From positions 1 through 64,000 of the forward strand of contig JAHIQI010000024.1 in the NCBI GenBank assembly GCA_018902755.1: a DNA stretch of 64,000 nt. The letters are read 5' to 3'. Source of the DNA: Pseudomonadota bacterium. GTDB taxonomy: Bacteria > Desulfobacterota > Desulfarculia > Desulfarculales > Desulfarculaceae. Each line of letters opens with the position of its first letter. Within the stretch, counting starts at the first letter, position 1. Positions 15,752 through 24,455 of the stretch are shown piece after piece. The notes under the pieces were generated by a model, which saw only the letters and a program-made list of their open reading frames with translations, searched no databases and was not told where the DNA came from. A program made the translations under genes and the position numbers.

Positions 15752-17668
15752 ATGCAGATCCTGGTGGTAAACCCGCCCCTGGGCGGCCCGGCGGCGGCTC
15801 CCTGCGCGGCCCTGCGGGCCGCTTCCTTCCTGTCGGGCATGGAGCCCCTGACGGTGTGGGACGCCAACCTGGATTTTTGGAACCAGCGCCTGTTGACCGG
15901 AGCCGCCGCCGAGGCGGCCGGAGTTTGGCGGGGGGATGGGTTCTATGACCCCGCCTCCTATCTGAGCGCCCGGCAGGCCCTGGAGGAGCGCCTGGCCCAG
16001 GCGGGGCCGGAGCCCGCCCAGGGGACCTACGGCTTCGCGGGTCTAAAACTCCCGGTAATGCTGACCCTGGAGAGCCTGCTGGCCCAGGCCGGGGATGAAC
16101 GCAACCCCTCCGGCGCCTGGTCGGCGGAAAGCTTGTCCCAGCGCCTGCCCGAGGGCCAAAAGGCCCTGGTGCTGCTGTGCCTGGAAACGCCGGGCCAGTG
16201 CCTGGGCGCGGCGGTGATGGGCCTGTGGCTCAAGCGCCACCGGCCCGAGGCGGTGGTGGCCCTGGTGGGCGACTGTCTGGAGCAGGCCGGGGCCCCCTCG
16301 GGGCCGGGCCCGGCCTGGGACCACGCCCTTTCGCCCATGGACCCCGGTCCCCTGCGCGTGCTGGCCTCCTCCCTCACCGGCCTGACCCCCGGCTCCGGCT
16401 GCTCCCTGGAGTGGTCCTCCATTTCCCTGCAAGGCTTCCTGAGCCCTGCCCCGGTCATGTCCCTGAGGCCGGTGGTGGGCATGGACTTGGTGCGCGAGGA
16501 CCCCCGCGATCCGGGCTTGGCCGCACCGCGCCTGCTGGAGGGACATCGCCTGGCCGGGCTGATCGGCCAGATGGCCGAGCGCGGCGTGGCCGGGGTGCTG
16601 CTCACCAGCCAGGAGATGCCCGCCGCCTATCTGGAGAAACTGGCCCCGGAGCTGGAAGGCAACCGCACTCCCCTGGCCCTGGCCGCCTCCCTGGAAGACC
16701 CGCCCTCGCCCCAGGCTCTGGCCGCCCTGGCCCGGGGCGGGCTGCGCCTGATCCACTGGAGCGCCCCCTCGGGAGGGGGGCTGGAGAGCGACTCCCTGCT
16801 GGCTGCGATGAACAATGTCCTGGTGTCCGCTTCGCGCACCGGCTTGTGGAACCATCTCAAGCTGCCCATGGAGGGCTCGGATTCCTGGGCCCAGGCCCTG
16901 CTGGACTTCACCGGCTCCAACCCCCAAGTGGTGCACTCCTGGTTCCGGCCCACCCCCTGGCCCTGGTCGCCCAGGCCCATCAGCTACATCGGCGAGCCCC
17001 GGGCCGAGGCCTACCGCCAGGTGGCCCCCTTGCCCGGGGGACCCTTGTGGCGCAAGCTTGCCGGCCCGGCCCACCTGCTGCTCTTTCTGGAGCGCCACGG
17101 TTGCGACACGGTGCGCCACTGGCGGGTGCGCTCCGAGGGCGGCAGCGTCTTCCGCCTGGGGGAAAACCTGAGCTACGTCTATGCCGAGCCCAAGGACATG
17201 GCCCCCGACGTGCTGGAGGAGATAGCCCTGCTGGTCTTGGCCGCGGGCAAGGTGAAGCCCCAGTGGCTGCGCTACAACCTGGCCAACGCCTACCTGGTGG
17301 CCTATGCCACCGAGGAGGGGGTGATCGCGGGTACCGACACCCTCAAGCGCCTCAGGCCCGAGTACCTTGAGCACATCAAGGAGCAGTCCGGCCTGGACCT
17401 CACCGGCTACACCGAACGCGGTTATGTTTCCATCCGTCCGGAGTACCGGGGCACCGGCATGGGCAACGCCCTGGTGCAGGGTATCATCGCCCGGGCCGGG
17501 GGACGCAAAATGGTCATCATCACCGGCGAGGACAACCTGGCCGGGCAGAAGCTGCTGGCCCGCAACAACCAGCGGCGGGTGCGCACCTATTTCAGCAATC
17601 GCCTGAACAAGCCCATGCAGATCTGGATGCCCCAGGAGCAGGACCCGGAGCTGGGGGAGGAAAAGTGA
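15752..17668 (+). CDS. Degenerate B12-binding/radical-SAM-like protein fused to a GNAT acetyltransferase domain, 638 aa
   Basis: ATG 15752 (MQILVVNPPLGG) has GGGAG upstream. Residues 1-50 look like the start of B12-binding radical SAM proteins (VVNPP, then VWDANLDFWNQRL). The middle keeps the order of those proteins: SSISLQGFLSPAPVMSL, a region like their TIM barrel, and HWSAPSGGGLESDSLLAAMN. The CxxxCxxC iron-sulfur motif expected after the LSPAPV segment is missing and reads PVVGMDLVRED instead. Residues about 470-620 form a GNAT domain with the acetyl-CoA loop RPEYRGTGMG (562-571). The ATP-grasp gene follows after 4 bp. I infer a catalytically dead scaffold plus an active N-acyltransferase. 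Confidence 0.7.
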   Translation: MQILVVNPPLGGPAAAPCAALRAASFLSGMEPLTVWDANLDFWNQRLLTGAAAEAAGVWRGDGFYDPASYLSARQALEERLAQAGPEPAQGTYGFAGLKLPVMLTLESLLAQAGDERNPSGAWSAESLSQRLPEGQKALVLLCLETPGQCLGAAVMGLWLKRHRPEAVVALVGDCLEQAGAPSGPGPAWDHALSPMDPGPLRVLASSLTGLTPGSGCSLEWSSISLQGFLSPAPVMSLRPVVGMDLVREDPRDPGLAAPRLLEGHRLAGLIGQMAERGVAGVLLTSQEMPAAYLEKLAPELEGNRTPLALAASLEDPPSPQALAALARGGLRLIHWSAPSGGGLESDSLLAAMNNVLVSASRTGLWNHLKLPMEGSDSWAQALLDFTGSNPQVVHSWFRPTPWPWSPRPISYIGEPRAEAYRQVAPLPGGPLWRKLAGPAHLLLFLERHGCDTVRHWRVRSEGGSVFRLGENLSYVYAEPKDMAPDVLEEIALLVLAAGKVKPQWLRYNLANAYLVAYATEEGVIAGTDTLKRLRPEYLEHIKEQSGLDLTGYTERGYVSIRPEYRGTGMGNALVQGIIARAGGRKMVIITGEDNLAGQKLLARNNQRRVRTYFSNRLNKPMQIWMPQEQDPELGEEK

Positions 17669-17672
17669 GGCC

Positions 17673-18551
17673 ATGCGTCTGGCGGTGATCAGCGTGCAGG
17701 GGCAGGGGTACCACCCCAACCGCCGCCTGCTGGAAGCCGCCGCCGCCCGGGGCCTGGAGCTTGAACTCATGCATCCCTTCCAAACCTGGTGCGCCCTGGA
17801 CCAGGGCGGGGCCGGGCTTTTGGGCGGGCGATCCGCCCCCCAGGTGGCCCTGCCCCGGGTGGGCTCCACCATCAGCCCCTACACCCTTATTTTGCTGCGC
17901 CACTTGGAACTGATGGGCTGTTGCCTGGTCAACCGCCCCGGACCGGTGGAGACCGCCAGCTTCAAGGACCGCTGCCTGCAAAGCCTGGTGGCGGCGGGGA
18001 TCAAGGTGCCGGACACGGTTATGATCAACCGGCCCCAGGCCTGGGCGGCGGCGGTGGAGCGGCTGGGGGGCTACCCCCTGGTGGCCAAGCTGCCCCAGGG
18101 CCGCCAGGGGCGCGGCGTGGCCCTGGTTAGGGATGAGGCCGAGGCCGAGTTGGTGCGCCGCATGTGGCTGCGCCAGCGCAGGGGATTGCTTTTGCAGCGC
18201 TATCTGCCGCCCGAGGGCCGCCGGGACATCCGGGTGCTGGTGGTGGGCGGCCGGGCGGCGGCCGCGGTGGAGCTTACCCCGCCTCCAGGAGAGTTCCGGG
18301 CCAACGTGCACCTGGGTGGGCGCGCTCGGGCCATCGACCTCGCCGGAGAGGCGGGGCGCCTGGCCCAGCGGGCCGCCCGCGCCCTGGAGTTGGAGGTGGC
18401 GGGAGTTGATTTGGTGCGTGAAGGGGAAAACATGTATTATGCTATGGAGGTAAACCATTCTCCCGGCTTCCAGGGTTTGGAAGAGGCCACCGGCCTGGAT
18501 GTGGCTGGCCTGCTGATCGACCATGCCCTGAAAATTGCGGTGAGAGCGTAG
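17673..18551 (+). CDS. RimK-like ATP-grasp ligase, 292 aa
   Basis: An ATP-grasp protein of the RimK/LysX type. The pre-ATP-grasp N-terminus is followed by NRPGPVETASFKDRCLQSLV, then PLVAKLPQGRQGRGVALV (ATP-binding Lys and glycine-rich loop), LLLQRYLPPEGRRDIRVLVV, and the magnesium-binding end EVAGVDLVREGENMYYAMEV with NHSPGFQGLEEATG. RimK-type enzymes join an amino acid to a carboxylate of a peptide, protein or small molecule. Translation is probably coupled to the GNAT fusion gene 4 bp upstream, so the two likely make an N-acylated, amino-acid-ligated product (inference). Substrates are unknown. Confidence 0.88.
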   Translation: MRLAVISVQGQGYHPNRRLLEAAAARGLELELMHPFQTWCALDQGGAGLLGGRSAPQVALPRVGSTISPYTLILLRHLELMGCCLVNRPGPVETASFKDRCLQSLVAAGIKVPDTVMINRPQAWAAAVERLGGYPLVAKLPQGRQGRGVALVRDEAEAELVRRMWLRQRRGLLLQRYLPPEGRRDIRVLVVGGRAAAAVELTPPPGEFRANVHLGGRARAIDLAGEAGRLAQRAARALELEVAGVDLVREGENMYYAMEVNHSPGFQGLEEATGLDVAGLLIDHALKIAVRA

Positions 18552-18556
18552 GGTAG

Positions 18557-18585
18557 TTTACTATTAGTAACCATTATTATATAAT
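18557..18585 (+). promoter_or_regulatory. Sigma-70-type promoter of the peptide ABC operon, overlapping a TTACTATTAGTAA palindrome
   Basis: TTTACT (18557-18562), a 17 bp spacer and a perfect TATAAT (18580-18585) lie 96 bp before the chosen SBP start. A 13 bp palindrome TTACTA-T-TAGTAA spans 18558-18570, covering the -35 hexamer. This places it where a bound repressor or activator would act. Its core ACTATTAGT recurs near the PAS-LuxR gene. Confidence 0.6.
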
Positions 18586-18681
18586 GACCCCCTACGTGCG
18601 CCCTTTTGGGTTCCACCTGAAGTGCAGGCGAACATCACCCTTTTCCGGGATAAAACGGGCATAAGAAAGCGAGGGAAGCTG

Positions 18682-20409
18682 GTGGCAAGACACTACAAAT
18701 TTGCGTGCTTCACCTGTAAGGTCGTCGCCGCGGCGTTGCTTGCAGTGGTTTTGTTCGGTTTGGCCCCGGCCTCCCAGGCCGCGTCCAACGGCATGCTCAA
18801 GGTCGGAGTTTTGGAAGACCCCAAGAGCCTGAACCTCTGGCTGGCCAGCGACGCCTGGTCCAACCGGGTGCTCAGCATGATCTACGAGCCCCTGTTCGTG
18901 CGCGAGCCCAAGGACTCCAAGCTGGTGCCTTGGCTGGCCGCCGGGGAGCCGGTGTACGACGCCAGCAAGATGACCTACACCCTCAAGCTCCGGCCCGCCA
19001 AGTGGTCCGACGGCACCGACTTCACCGCCGAGGACGTGGTCTTCACCGGCAAGGTCATCAAGGAGTTCAAGATTCCCCGCCAGAGTTCCAAGTGGAGCTT
19101 TATCGAGGACATCGTGGCCGTGGACAAGCACACGGTGCGCTTTGAGCTGAAAAGGCCCAAGGCCGTCTTCCTCACCCGCACCCTGACCACCCCCATCGTG
19201 CAGAAAAAGCAATGGGAAAAGTTGGTGGCCAAGGCCCGCAAGTCGGAAAAGCCCCTCAGCGCCCTGCTGCGCCAGGCGGTGGACCATCCCGTGGGCACCG
19301 GGCCCTTCATGCTGGAACAGTGGAAAAAGGGCGTGTTCGTCTATCTGAAGGCCAACCCTCACTTCTTCGCCAAGGGCCAAACCATGGAGGGCTACAAGAT
19401 GGGGCCCTACATCAAGGGCATCATCTTCCGGGTCTTCGGGACCGCCGACGCGGCGGTGCTGGCTCTACGCAAGGGCTCCATCGACTTCTACTGGAACAGC
19501 ATCCAGCCCGGCTATTTGGACCAGCTAAAGGGCGATTCGGACATCAAGCTGTTCGTGAGCAAGAAGAGTGGCCTGTACTATCTGGGCTTCAACCTGCGCA
19601 AGGCACCCTTCGACGACATGGCCCTGCGTCAGGCGGTGGCCACCATCATTGACAAGGAATTCATCGTCAAGCGCATCCTGCAGGGATACGGCGAGGTTCT
19701 CCACTCGGTGATCCCGCCGGGCAACACCTTCTATTACAACCCCGACGTGCCCAAGTACGGCCACGGCATGAACCATGACCAGCGCGTTAAAAAGGCCTAC
19801 GAGATTCTCAAGGCGGCGGGATACACTTGGGAGGTGCCGCCGGTCAACGCCCAGGGCCAGGTGCAAAAGGCCAAGGACATACGCCTGCCCGGCGGCGACC
19901 CCATGAAGGAGTTCGTCATCCTCACTCCTCCGGCCGACTACGACCCCCACCGGGCCATGAGCGGCCAGTTGATCCAGGAGTGGCTCAGGGCCATGGGCAT
20001 GCCCGCGGTGAGCCGCCCCATGGCCTTCGGGGCCCTGATCCAAAAGGTCAAGGGCCAGCACGACTTCGATTGCTTCATCCTGGGCTACGGCAAGCTTTCC
20101 CTGGATCCCGGGTACATGCGCTCCTTCTTCCACTCGGCCATGAACAAGGCTAACGGTTGGAACATGAGCGGGTATGAGAGCGCCGCCTACGACGCCCTGG
20201 CCACCGAGTCCAACAACGCCATGGACCCCAACCTGCGGCGCAAGATGATCATGGAACTGCAAAAGATAGTGATGACCGCGGTGCCCTACGTGCCGCTGTA
20301 CAACCCCACCATTATCGAGGGGGTGCGCGTTGACCGCTTCACCGGCTGGGTGCAGATGCTCGACGGTGTGGGGAATATATGGTCATTCTGCGTGGTAAAG
20401 GCCAAGTAA
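18682..20409 (+). CDS. Dipeptide/oligopeptide-type ABC transporter solute-binding protein, 575 aa
   Basis: GTG 18682 is preferred: it has GAGGGAAG upstream and starts a signal peptide (MARHYKFACF, a long hydrophobic core, SQAASNG). The upstream in-frame GTG at 18622 adds 20 polar residues before it. The mature protein is a family 5 extracellular binding protein: LNLWLASDAWSNRVLSMIYE, WSDGTDFTAEDVVFT, DHPVGTGPFMLEQWKKG and a late VPYVPLYNP. It is the periplasmic receptor for the four transporter genes that follow, importing a peptide or a related solute. Confidence 0.9.
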   Translation: MARHYKFACFTCKVVAAALLAVVLFGLAPASQAASNGMLKVGVLEDPKSLNLWLASDAWSNRVLSMIYEPLFVREPKDSKLVPWLAAGEPVYDASKMTYTLKLRPAKWSDGTDFTAEDVVFTGKVIKEFKIPRQSSKWSFIEDIVAVDKHTVRFELKRPKAVFLTRTLTTPIVQKKQWEKLVAKARKSEKPLSALLRQAVDHPVGTGPFMLEQWKKGVFVYLKANPHFFAKGQTMEGYKMGPYIKGIIFRVFGTADAAVLALRKGSIDFYWNSIQPGYLDQLKGDSDIKLFVSKKSGLYYLGFNLRKAPFDDMALRQAVATIIDKEFIVKRILQGYGEVLHSVIPPGNTFYYNPDVPKYGHGMNHDQRVKKAYEILKAAGYTWEVPPVNAQGQVQKAKDIRLPGGDPMKEFVILTPPADYDPHRAMSGQLIQEWLRAMGMPAVSRPMAFGALIQKVKGQHDFDCFILGYGKLSLDPGYMRSFFHSAMNKANGWNMSGYESAAYDALATESNNAMDPNLRRKMIMELQKIVMTAVPYVPLYNPTIIEGVRVDRFTGWVQMLDGVGNIWSFCVVKAK

Positions 20410-20446
20410 GATAGGTGGTTGCGGCAGCGAAGGCGGCTGATTTGAC

Positions 20447-21418
20447 ATGAGGAAATACGTTTTAAAACGCCTAGTGCAGGTGATGGTGATCCTGTTTTGC
20501 ATCCTCACCATCCTCTTCGTGCTGTTCCGCCTGGCTCCTGGAGACCCGGTCACGCGGATGGTTGACCCGGAGATGACTCCGGAAGAGTCGCAGCACTTGA
20601 TCGAGCAGCTGGGCCTGGACAAGCCCATTTGGACGCAGTACCTCATCTACCTGAAGAACTGCTCCACCGGCGAGTTCGGCTATTCCATCCACTATGGGGA
20701 GCCGGTGGCCAGGGTTATCTGGGACAAGCTGCCCAACACCATCCTGCTGTTCACCACCGCGGTGCTGCTTTCGGCCATGGTGGGCATATCCTGGGGCAAG
20801 ATAGCCGCCTGGCGAAAGGGCAAGGCCACGGATTTGGGGCTGACCATTGCCGCCCTTGTGACCCACACCCTGTTTTTACCGTGGCTGGCCCTGTTGCTGG
20901 TATGGATTTTCGCCTACCAGTTAAACTGGTTCCCCATCACCGGCATGATCTCCGACGATGTGTGGCTGGACCCGGAGGCCGGCTTTTTCACCAAGGCTGG
21001 CGACGTGCTCTATCATATGGTCCTGCCGCTCACCACCCTGTTCCTCATCCACTTCGGCAGCTACCTTCTTGTGATGCGCTCATCCATGCTGGACACTTTG
21101 AAGGAGGACTATATCGTCCTGGCCCGGGCCAAGGGCCTCACCGAGCGCGACATACGCAACAAGCACGCCGCGCCCAACGCCTGGCTGCCGGTGGTGACCA
21201 GCGTGGGTTTGTCCCTGGCCTTTTCCATCAACGGAGGGGCGCTCACCGAGACGGTGTTCTCCTGGCCGGGCATCGGACGGGAGTTGGTGTTCGCGGTGAG
21301 CCACAACGACTATCCCCTGGCGCAGGCCTCCTTCCTGTTGATATCCACGGTGGTGCTCATGTCCAACGTGGTGGTGGACGTGCTCTACGCCTTCCTTGAC
21401 CCGAGGATCAGGTACTAG
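20447..21418 (+). CDS. DppB/OppB-type ABC transporter permease, 323 aa
   Basis: Begins MRKYVLKRLVQVMVILFCIL, the usual first helix of DppB-like permeases, followed by FRLAPGDPV. Six hydrophobic segments and the EAA loop (LKEDYIVLARAKGLTERDI) are seen. A final LDPRIRY end is also typical. It forms half of the membrane channel. The gene is 37 bp after the SBP and 3 bp before the DppC-like gene. Confidence 0.92.
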   Translation: MRKYVLKRLVQVMVILFCILTILFVLFRLAPGDPVTRMVDPEMTPEESQHLIEQLGLDKPIWTQYLIYLKNCSTGEFGYSIHYGEPVARVIWDKLPNTILLFTTAVLLSAMVGISWGKIAAWRKGKATDLGLTIAALVTHTLFLPWLALLLVWIFAYQLNWFPITGMISDDVWLDPEAGFFTKAGDVLYHMVLPLTTLFLIHFGSYLLVMRSSMLDTLKEDYIVLARAKGLTERDIRNKHAAPNAWLPVVTSVGLSLAFSINGGALTETVFSWPGIGRELVFAVSHNDYPLAQASFLLISTVVLMSNVVVDVLYAFLDPRIRY

Positions 21419-21421
21419 AGC

Positions 21422-22351
21422 ATGCAGCAAGCCACGATACAAGACCTGAAAGCCAAGCGCCGCGCCCTGTGGCGCCAACGCTTCATGGAAAACTGGCGGG
21501 TGTTTTTGCGTAACCCCCTGGGCCGCATCGGCATCTCGCTACTCATCATGTTCGGGCTCATGGCCGCCTGCTCCTACATCCCGCCCATGATCGACCCCAT
21601 GTACCACCCCATGACCGGGGTGGACCCCAAGGTGGTCTCCTCGGTGGGCCCCAGCTGGCAGCACTGGCTGGGCACCGACTTCATGGGCCGCGACATCTTC
21701 AGCCAGCTGCTGGCCGGGGCCAGGGTGGCCTTCATGGTGGGCGTGTCGGCCGCCTTCATGTCCGTGGTGCTGGGCACCGCGGTGGGCATGACCGCCGGCT
21801 ACATGGGCCGCTTCACCGACACCGCCCTGATGCGCCTGGCCGACATGATCATGGTGCTGCCCACCCTGCTGGTGGTGCTGATGCTGGCCGCGTTGTTCGG
21901 CAAGCTCTCCATCTGGATGATCGTTTTGATGATCGCCCTGTTCCGCTGGCCGGGGGTCAGCCGGATAATCAGGGCCCAGACGCTCAGCCTGAAGCAGCGG
22001 CCCTTCATCGACGCCGCCAGGGTGTCCGGGGCCAGTCACCTGCGCATCATCTTCCGCCACATCATGCCCAACGTGCTGCCCCTGGCGTTCCTTTACATGA
22101 CCTTCCGGGTCACCAGCGCCATCGTCATCGAGGCGGGCCTTGCCTTCCTTGGCTTCGGCGACCCGGGCACGGTGAGCTGGGGCATGATGCTGCAATGGGT
22201 CTGGAAGACCGGGCACATGTTCCAGGCCCCCTATTGGCTGCTGCCGCCGGGCATTTGCATCAGCCTCATCACCCTATCTTTCTACATGCTGGGCCGGGCC
22301 ATGGACGAAGTCCTGGACCCCCGCCTGCGCGATGAAACCCAGGCAGGCTGA
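21422..22351 (+). CDS. DppC/OppC-type ABC transporter permease, 309 aa
   Basis: Has the N-terminal cytoplasmic stretch NWRVFLRNPLGRIGISLLIM, then HWLGTDFMGRDIFSQLLAGA, the EAA loop (AARVSGASHLRIIFRHIMPN), and the DEVLDPRLRDE end, all characteristic of DppC. It pairs with the preceding permease to make the channel. It is separated by only 3 bp on each side from the neighbouring transporter genes. Confidence 0.92.
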   Translation: MQQATIQDLKAKRRALWRQRFMENWRVFLRNPLGRIGISLLIMFGLMAACSYIPPMIDPMYHPMTGVDPKVVSSVGPSWQHWLGTDFMGRDIFSQLLAGARVAFMVGVSAAFMSVVLGTAVGMTAGYMGRFTDTALMRLADMIMVLPTLLVVLMLAALFGKLSIWMIVLMIALFRWPGVSRIIRAQTLSLKQRPFIDAARVSGASHLRIIFRHIMPNVLPLAFLYMTFRVTSAIVIEAGLAFLGFGDPGTVSWGMMLQWVWKTGHMFQAPYWLLPPGICISLITLSFYMLGRAMDEVLDPRLRDETQAG

Positions 22352-22353
22352 TC

Positions 22354-23307
22354 ATGGCGCTACTTACAGTGGAAAACCTGGGCATCGGCTATCAGACCGC
22401 CAAGGGCCTCTTGAAGGCGGTGGACGGAGTCAACTTCACCCTGGAGCCGGGCCACTCCCTGGGCCTGGTGGGCGAAAGCGGCTGCGGCAAGACCACCATC
22501 GGCATGGCCCTCATGGGTCTGCTGCCGCCCAACGGCCGCATCACCGAGGGGCGCATCGTCCTGGACGGCCTGGAAATAAGCGCCATGTCCGAGGACGAGC
22601 TGCGCAAGGTCCGCTGGAACAAGGTCTCCATGATCTTCCAGGCGGCCATGAACGCCCTGAACCCGGTCAAGCGCATCAGCGCCCAGATGGTGGAAGCCAT
22701 CCAGGTGCACCGCCCCGAGGTGAGCGACGAGGCAGCCCTGACACGAGTGGAGGGGCTGTTCAACCTGGTGGGCCTGCCCCTGGAGCGGCTCTACGACTTC
22801 CCCCACCAGTACAGCGGGGGCATGAAGCAGCGGGCCATCATCGCCATGGCCCTGGCCCTGAACCCCAAGCTGGTCATCGCCGACGAGCCCACCACCGCCC
22901 TGGACGTCATCGTGCAGGACCAGATACTCAAAGAGACCAAGGAACTGCAGCGCCAGTTCAACATCGGCATCATCTTCATCAGCCACGACATCTCCATCGT
23001 GGCCGACGTGTGCCACCAGATCGGGGTGATGTACGCCGGGCAGCTGGTGGAGTCAGGCCCGGCCGAGGAGGTATTTTTCAACTCCAAGCACCCCTACACC
23101 CAGGCCCTGGTCAGCTCTTTCCCCACCCTGGCCGGACCCAAGACCAAGCTGGCTCCCATTCCCGGCGAGCCGCCCAACCTCACCGGGACCATCCCCGGCT
23201 GCCGCTTTTGCGACCGCTGTCCCAAGGACACCGCCTCGTGCAAGCTGGATCATCCCCAGTGGCAGGAGGTGGGGCCGGGGCACCACGTGCTGTGTGACCA
23301 CTGCTGA
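22354..23307 (+). CDS. DppD/OppD-type ABC transporter ATP-binding protein, 317 aa
   Basis: Walker A GESGCGKTT, signature YSGGMKQRA and Walker B LVIADEPTTALDV are intact. The C-terminal oligopeptide-transporter extension has the conserved cysteines (GCRFCDRCPKDTASC) that in OppD/DppD relatives bind an iron-sulfur cluster. It energises the transporter as a heterodimer with the next protein. It starts 2 bp after the permease stop. Confidence 0.93.
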   Translation: MALLTVENLGIGYQTAKGLLKAVDGVNFTLEPGHSLGLVGESGCGKTTIGMALMGLLPPNGRITEGRIVLDGLEISAMSEDELRKVRWNKVSMIFQAAMNALNPVKRISAQMVEAIQVHRPEVSDEAALTRVEGLFNLVGLPLERLYDFPHQYSGGMKQRAIIAMALALNPKLVIADEPTTALDVIVQDQILKETKELQRQFNIGIIFISHDISIVADVCHQIGVMYAGQLVESGPAEEVFFNSKHPYTQALVSSFPTLAGPKTKLAPIPGEPPNLTGTIPGCRFCDRCPKDTASCKLDHPQWQEVGPGHHVLCDHC

Positions 23308-23325
23308 AGTGAGGAACTAGGATAG

Positions 23326-24345
23326 ATGAGCGAGCGCCGCGAAAATAAGACCATACTTCAGCTGGAGCGGGTGAGCCGCTTTTACCGCACCAGAGGCAAT
23401 GTCTTCAGGGGCGGAGGCCGCCTGGTGGTGGCCCTTAACGAGATAAACCTCTCCCTGCGCGCCGGGGAGATATTCGGCCTGGTGGGCGAGAGCGGCAGCG
23501 GCAAGACCACCTGCGGGCGGCTCATCGTGCGCCTGGAAGAGGCCGACCAGGGGCGCATCACCCTGAACGGCGAGGACATCACCCACCTCAAGGGCAAGAA
23601 GCTCAGGGAATACAGGCGCCAGGTGCAGATGGTCTTCCAAGACCCCTACCAGTCCCTGAACCCCCAGGTGACCATCGCCGACAGCGTGGCCGAGCCCTTG
23701 ATCACCAACAAGGTGGGCAGCCCCCTGGACCATATGGAGCGGGTGCTGAAGGTGCTCAAAACCGCCGGCCTGAGCCCGGCCGAGGACTACGTGTACCGCT
23801 TCCCCCACCAACTCAGCGGGGGGCAGCGCCAGCGGGTGGCCATCGCCCGGGCCATAGTGCTGGAGCCCAGCCTGTTGGTGGCCGACGAGCCCACCAGCAT
23901 GCTGGACGCCTCCTACTCGGCCCAGATATTCGAGATACTCCAGGGGGTGCGCGACAAGATGGGGGCCACCATCATGTTCATCACCCACAGCATGGCCTCG
24001 GCCCGCTATCTCTGCGACCGCATCGGGGTGATCTACCGGGGCCACCTGGTGGAGCAGGGCCCGGCCGAGCAGGTGATAAACGCTCCCCAACACCCCTACA
24101 CCAAGGCCCTCATAGACGCCACGCCCAAGTTCGGCCGCGCGGCCGAGGTGCCCACCTACGGCACCCTCCTGGCCGCCGAGCGCCCGGCTAACTCCAGCGC
24201 GGGATGCCCCTTTTTCCGGCGCTGCGCCCTGGCCGAGCGCCTGCTCTGCGCCGGGACCTACCCCCCCTGGCGGCAGGTGGGGCCGGAGCAGGTGGCGCTG
24301 TGTCACCTGCTCGAGGACGCCGCCCCCGCCGTAAGCACCGGGTAA
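23326..24345 (+). CDS. DppF/OppF-type ABC transporter ATP-binding protein, 339 aa
   Basis: Walker A GESGSGKTT, signature LSGGQRQRV and Walker B LLVADEPTSMLD are intact. The C-terminal extension contains cysteines (GCPFFRRCALAE...LC) as in OppF-like proteins, though with one fewer than in the DppD partner. It is the second ATPase of the peptide ABC operon 18682-24345. The operon is complete, with SBP, two permeases and two ATPases. Confidence 0.93.
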   Translation: MSERRENKTILQLERVSRFYRTRGNVFRGGGRLVVALNEINLSLRAGEIFGLVGESGSGKTTCGRLIVRLEEADQGRITLNGEDITHLKGKKLREYRRQVQMVFQDPYQSLNPQVTIADSVAEPLITNKVGSPLDHMERVLKVLKTAGLSPAEDYVYRFPHQLSGGQRQRVAIARAIVLEPSLLVADEPTSMLDASYSAQIFEILQGVRDKMGATIMFITHSMASARYLCDRIGVIYRGHLVEQGPAEQVINAPQHPYTKALIDATPKFGRAAEVPTYGTLLAAERPANSSAGCPFFRRCALAERLLCAGTYPPWRQVGPEQVALCHLLEDAAPAVSTG

Positions 24346-24455
24346 GGCCCCTTCCGGGGCCCGGGGGAGCCTCGCGGTCCTTGTGTCCTTGGGGGGCGCG
24401 TACTAAGATAGACCGCGAATAAGGCCATGCAGTTAACCCCTCGCCGGATGGGGCG

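Noticed and set aside
16043..17872. Long antisense open frame over the radical-SAM-like/GNAT gene
   Set aside because: Low-complexity Gly/Gln/His composition, and it crosses two genuine genes on the other strand.
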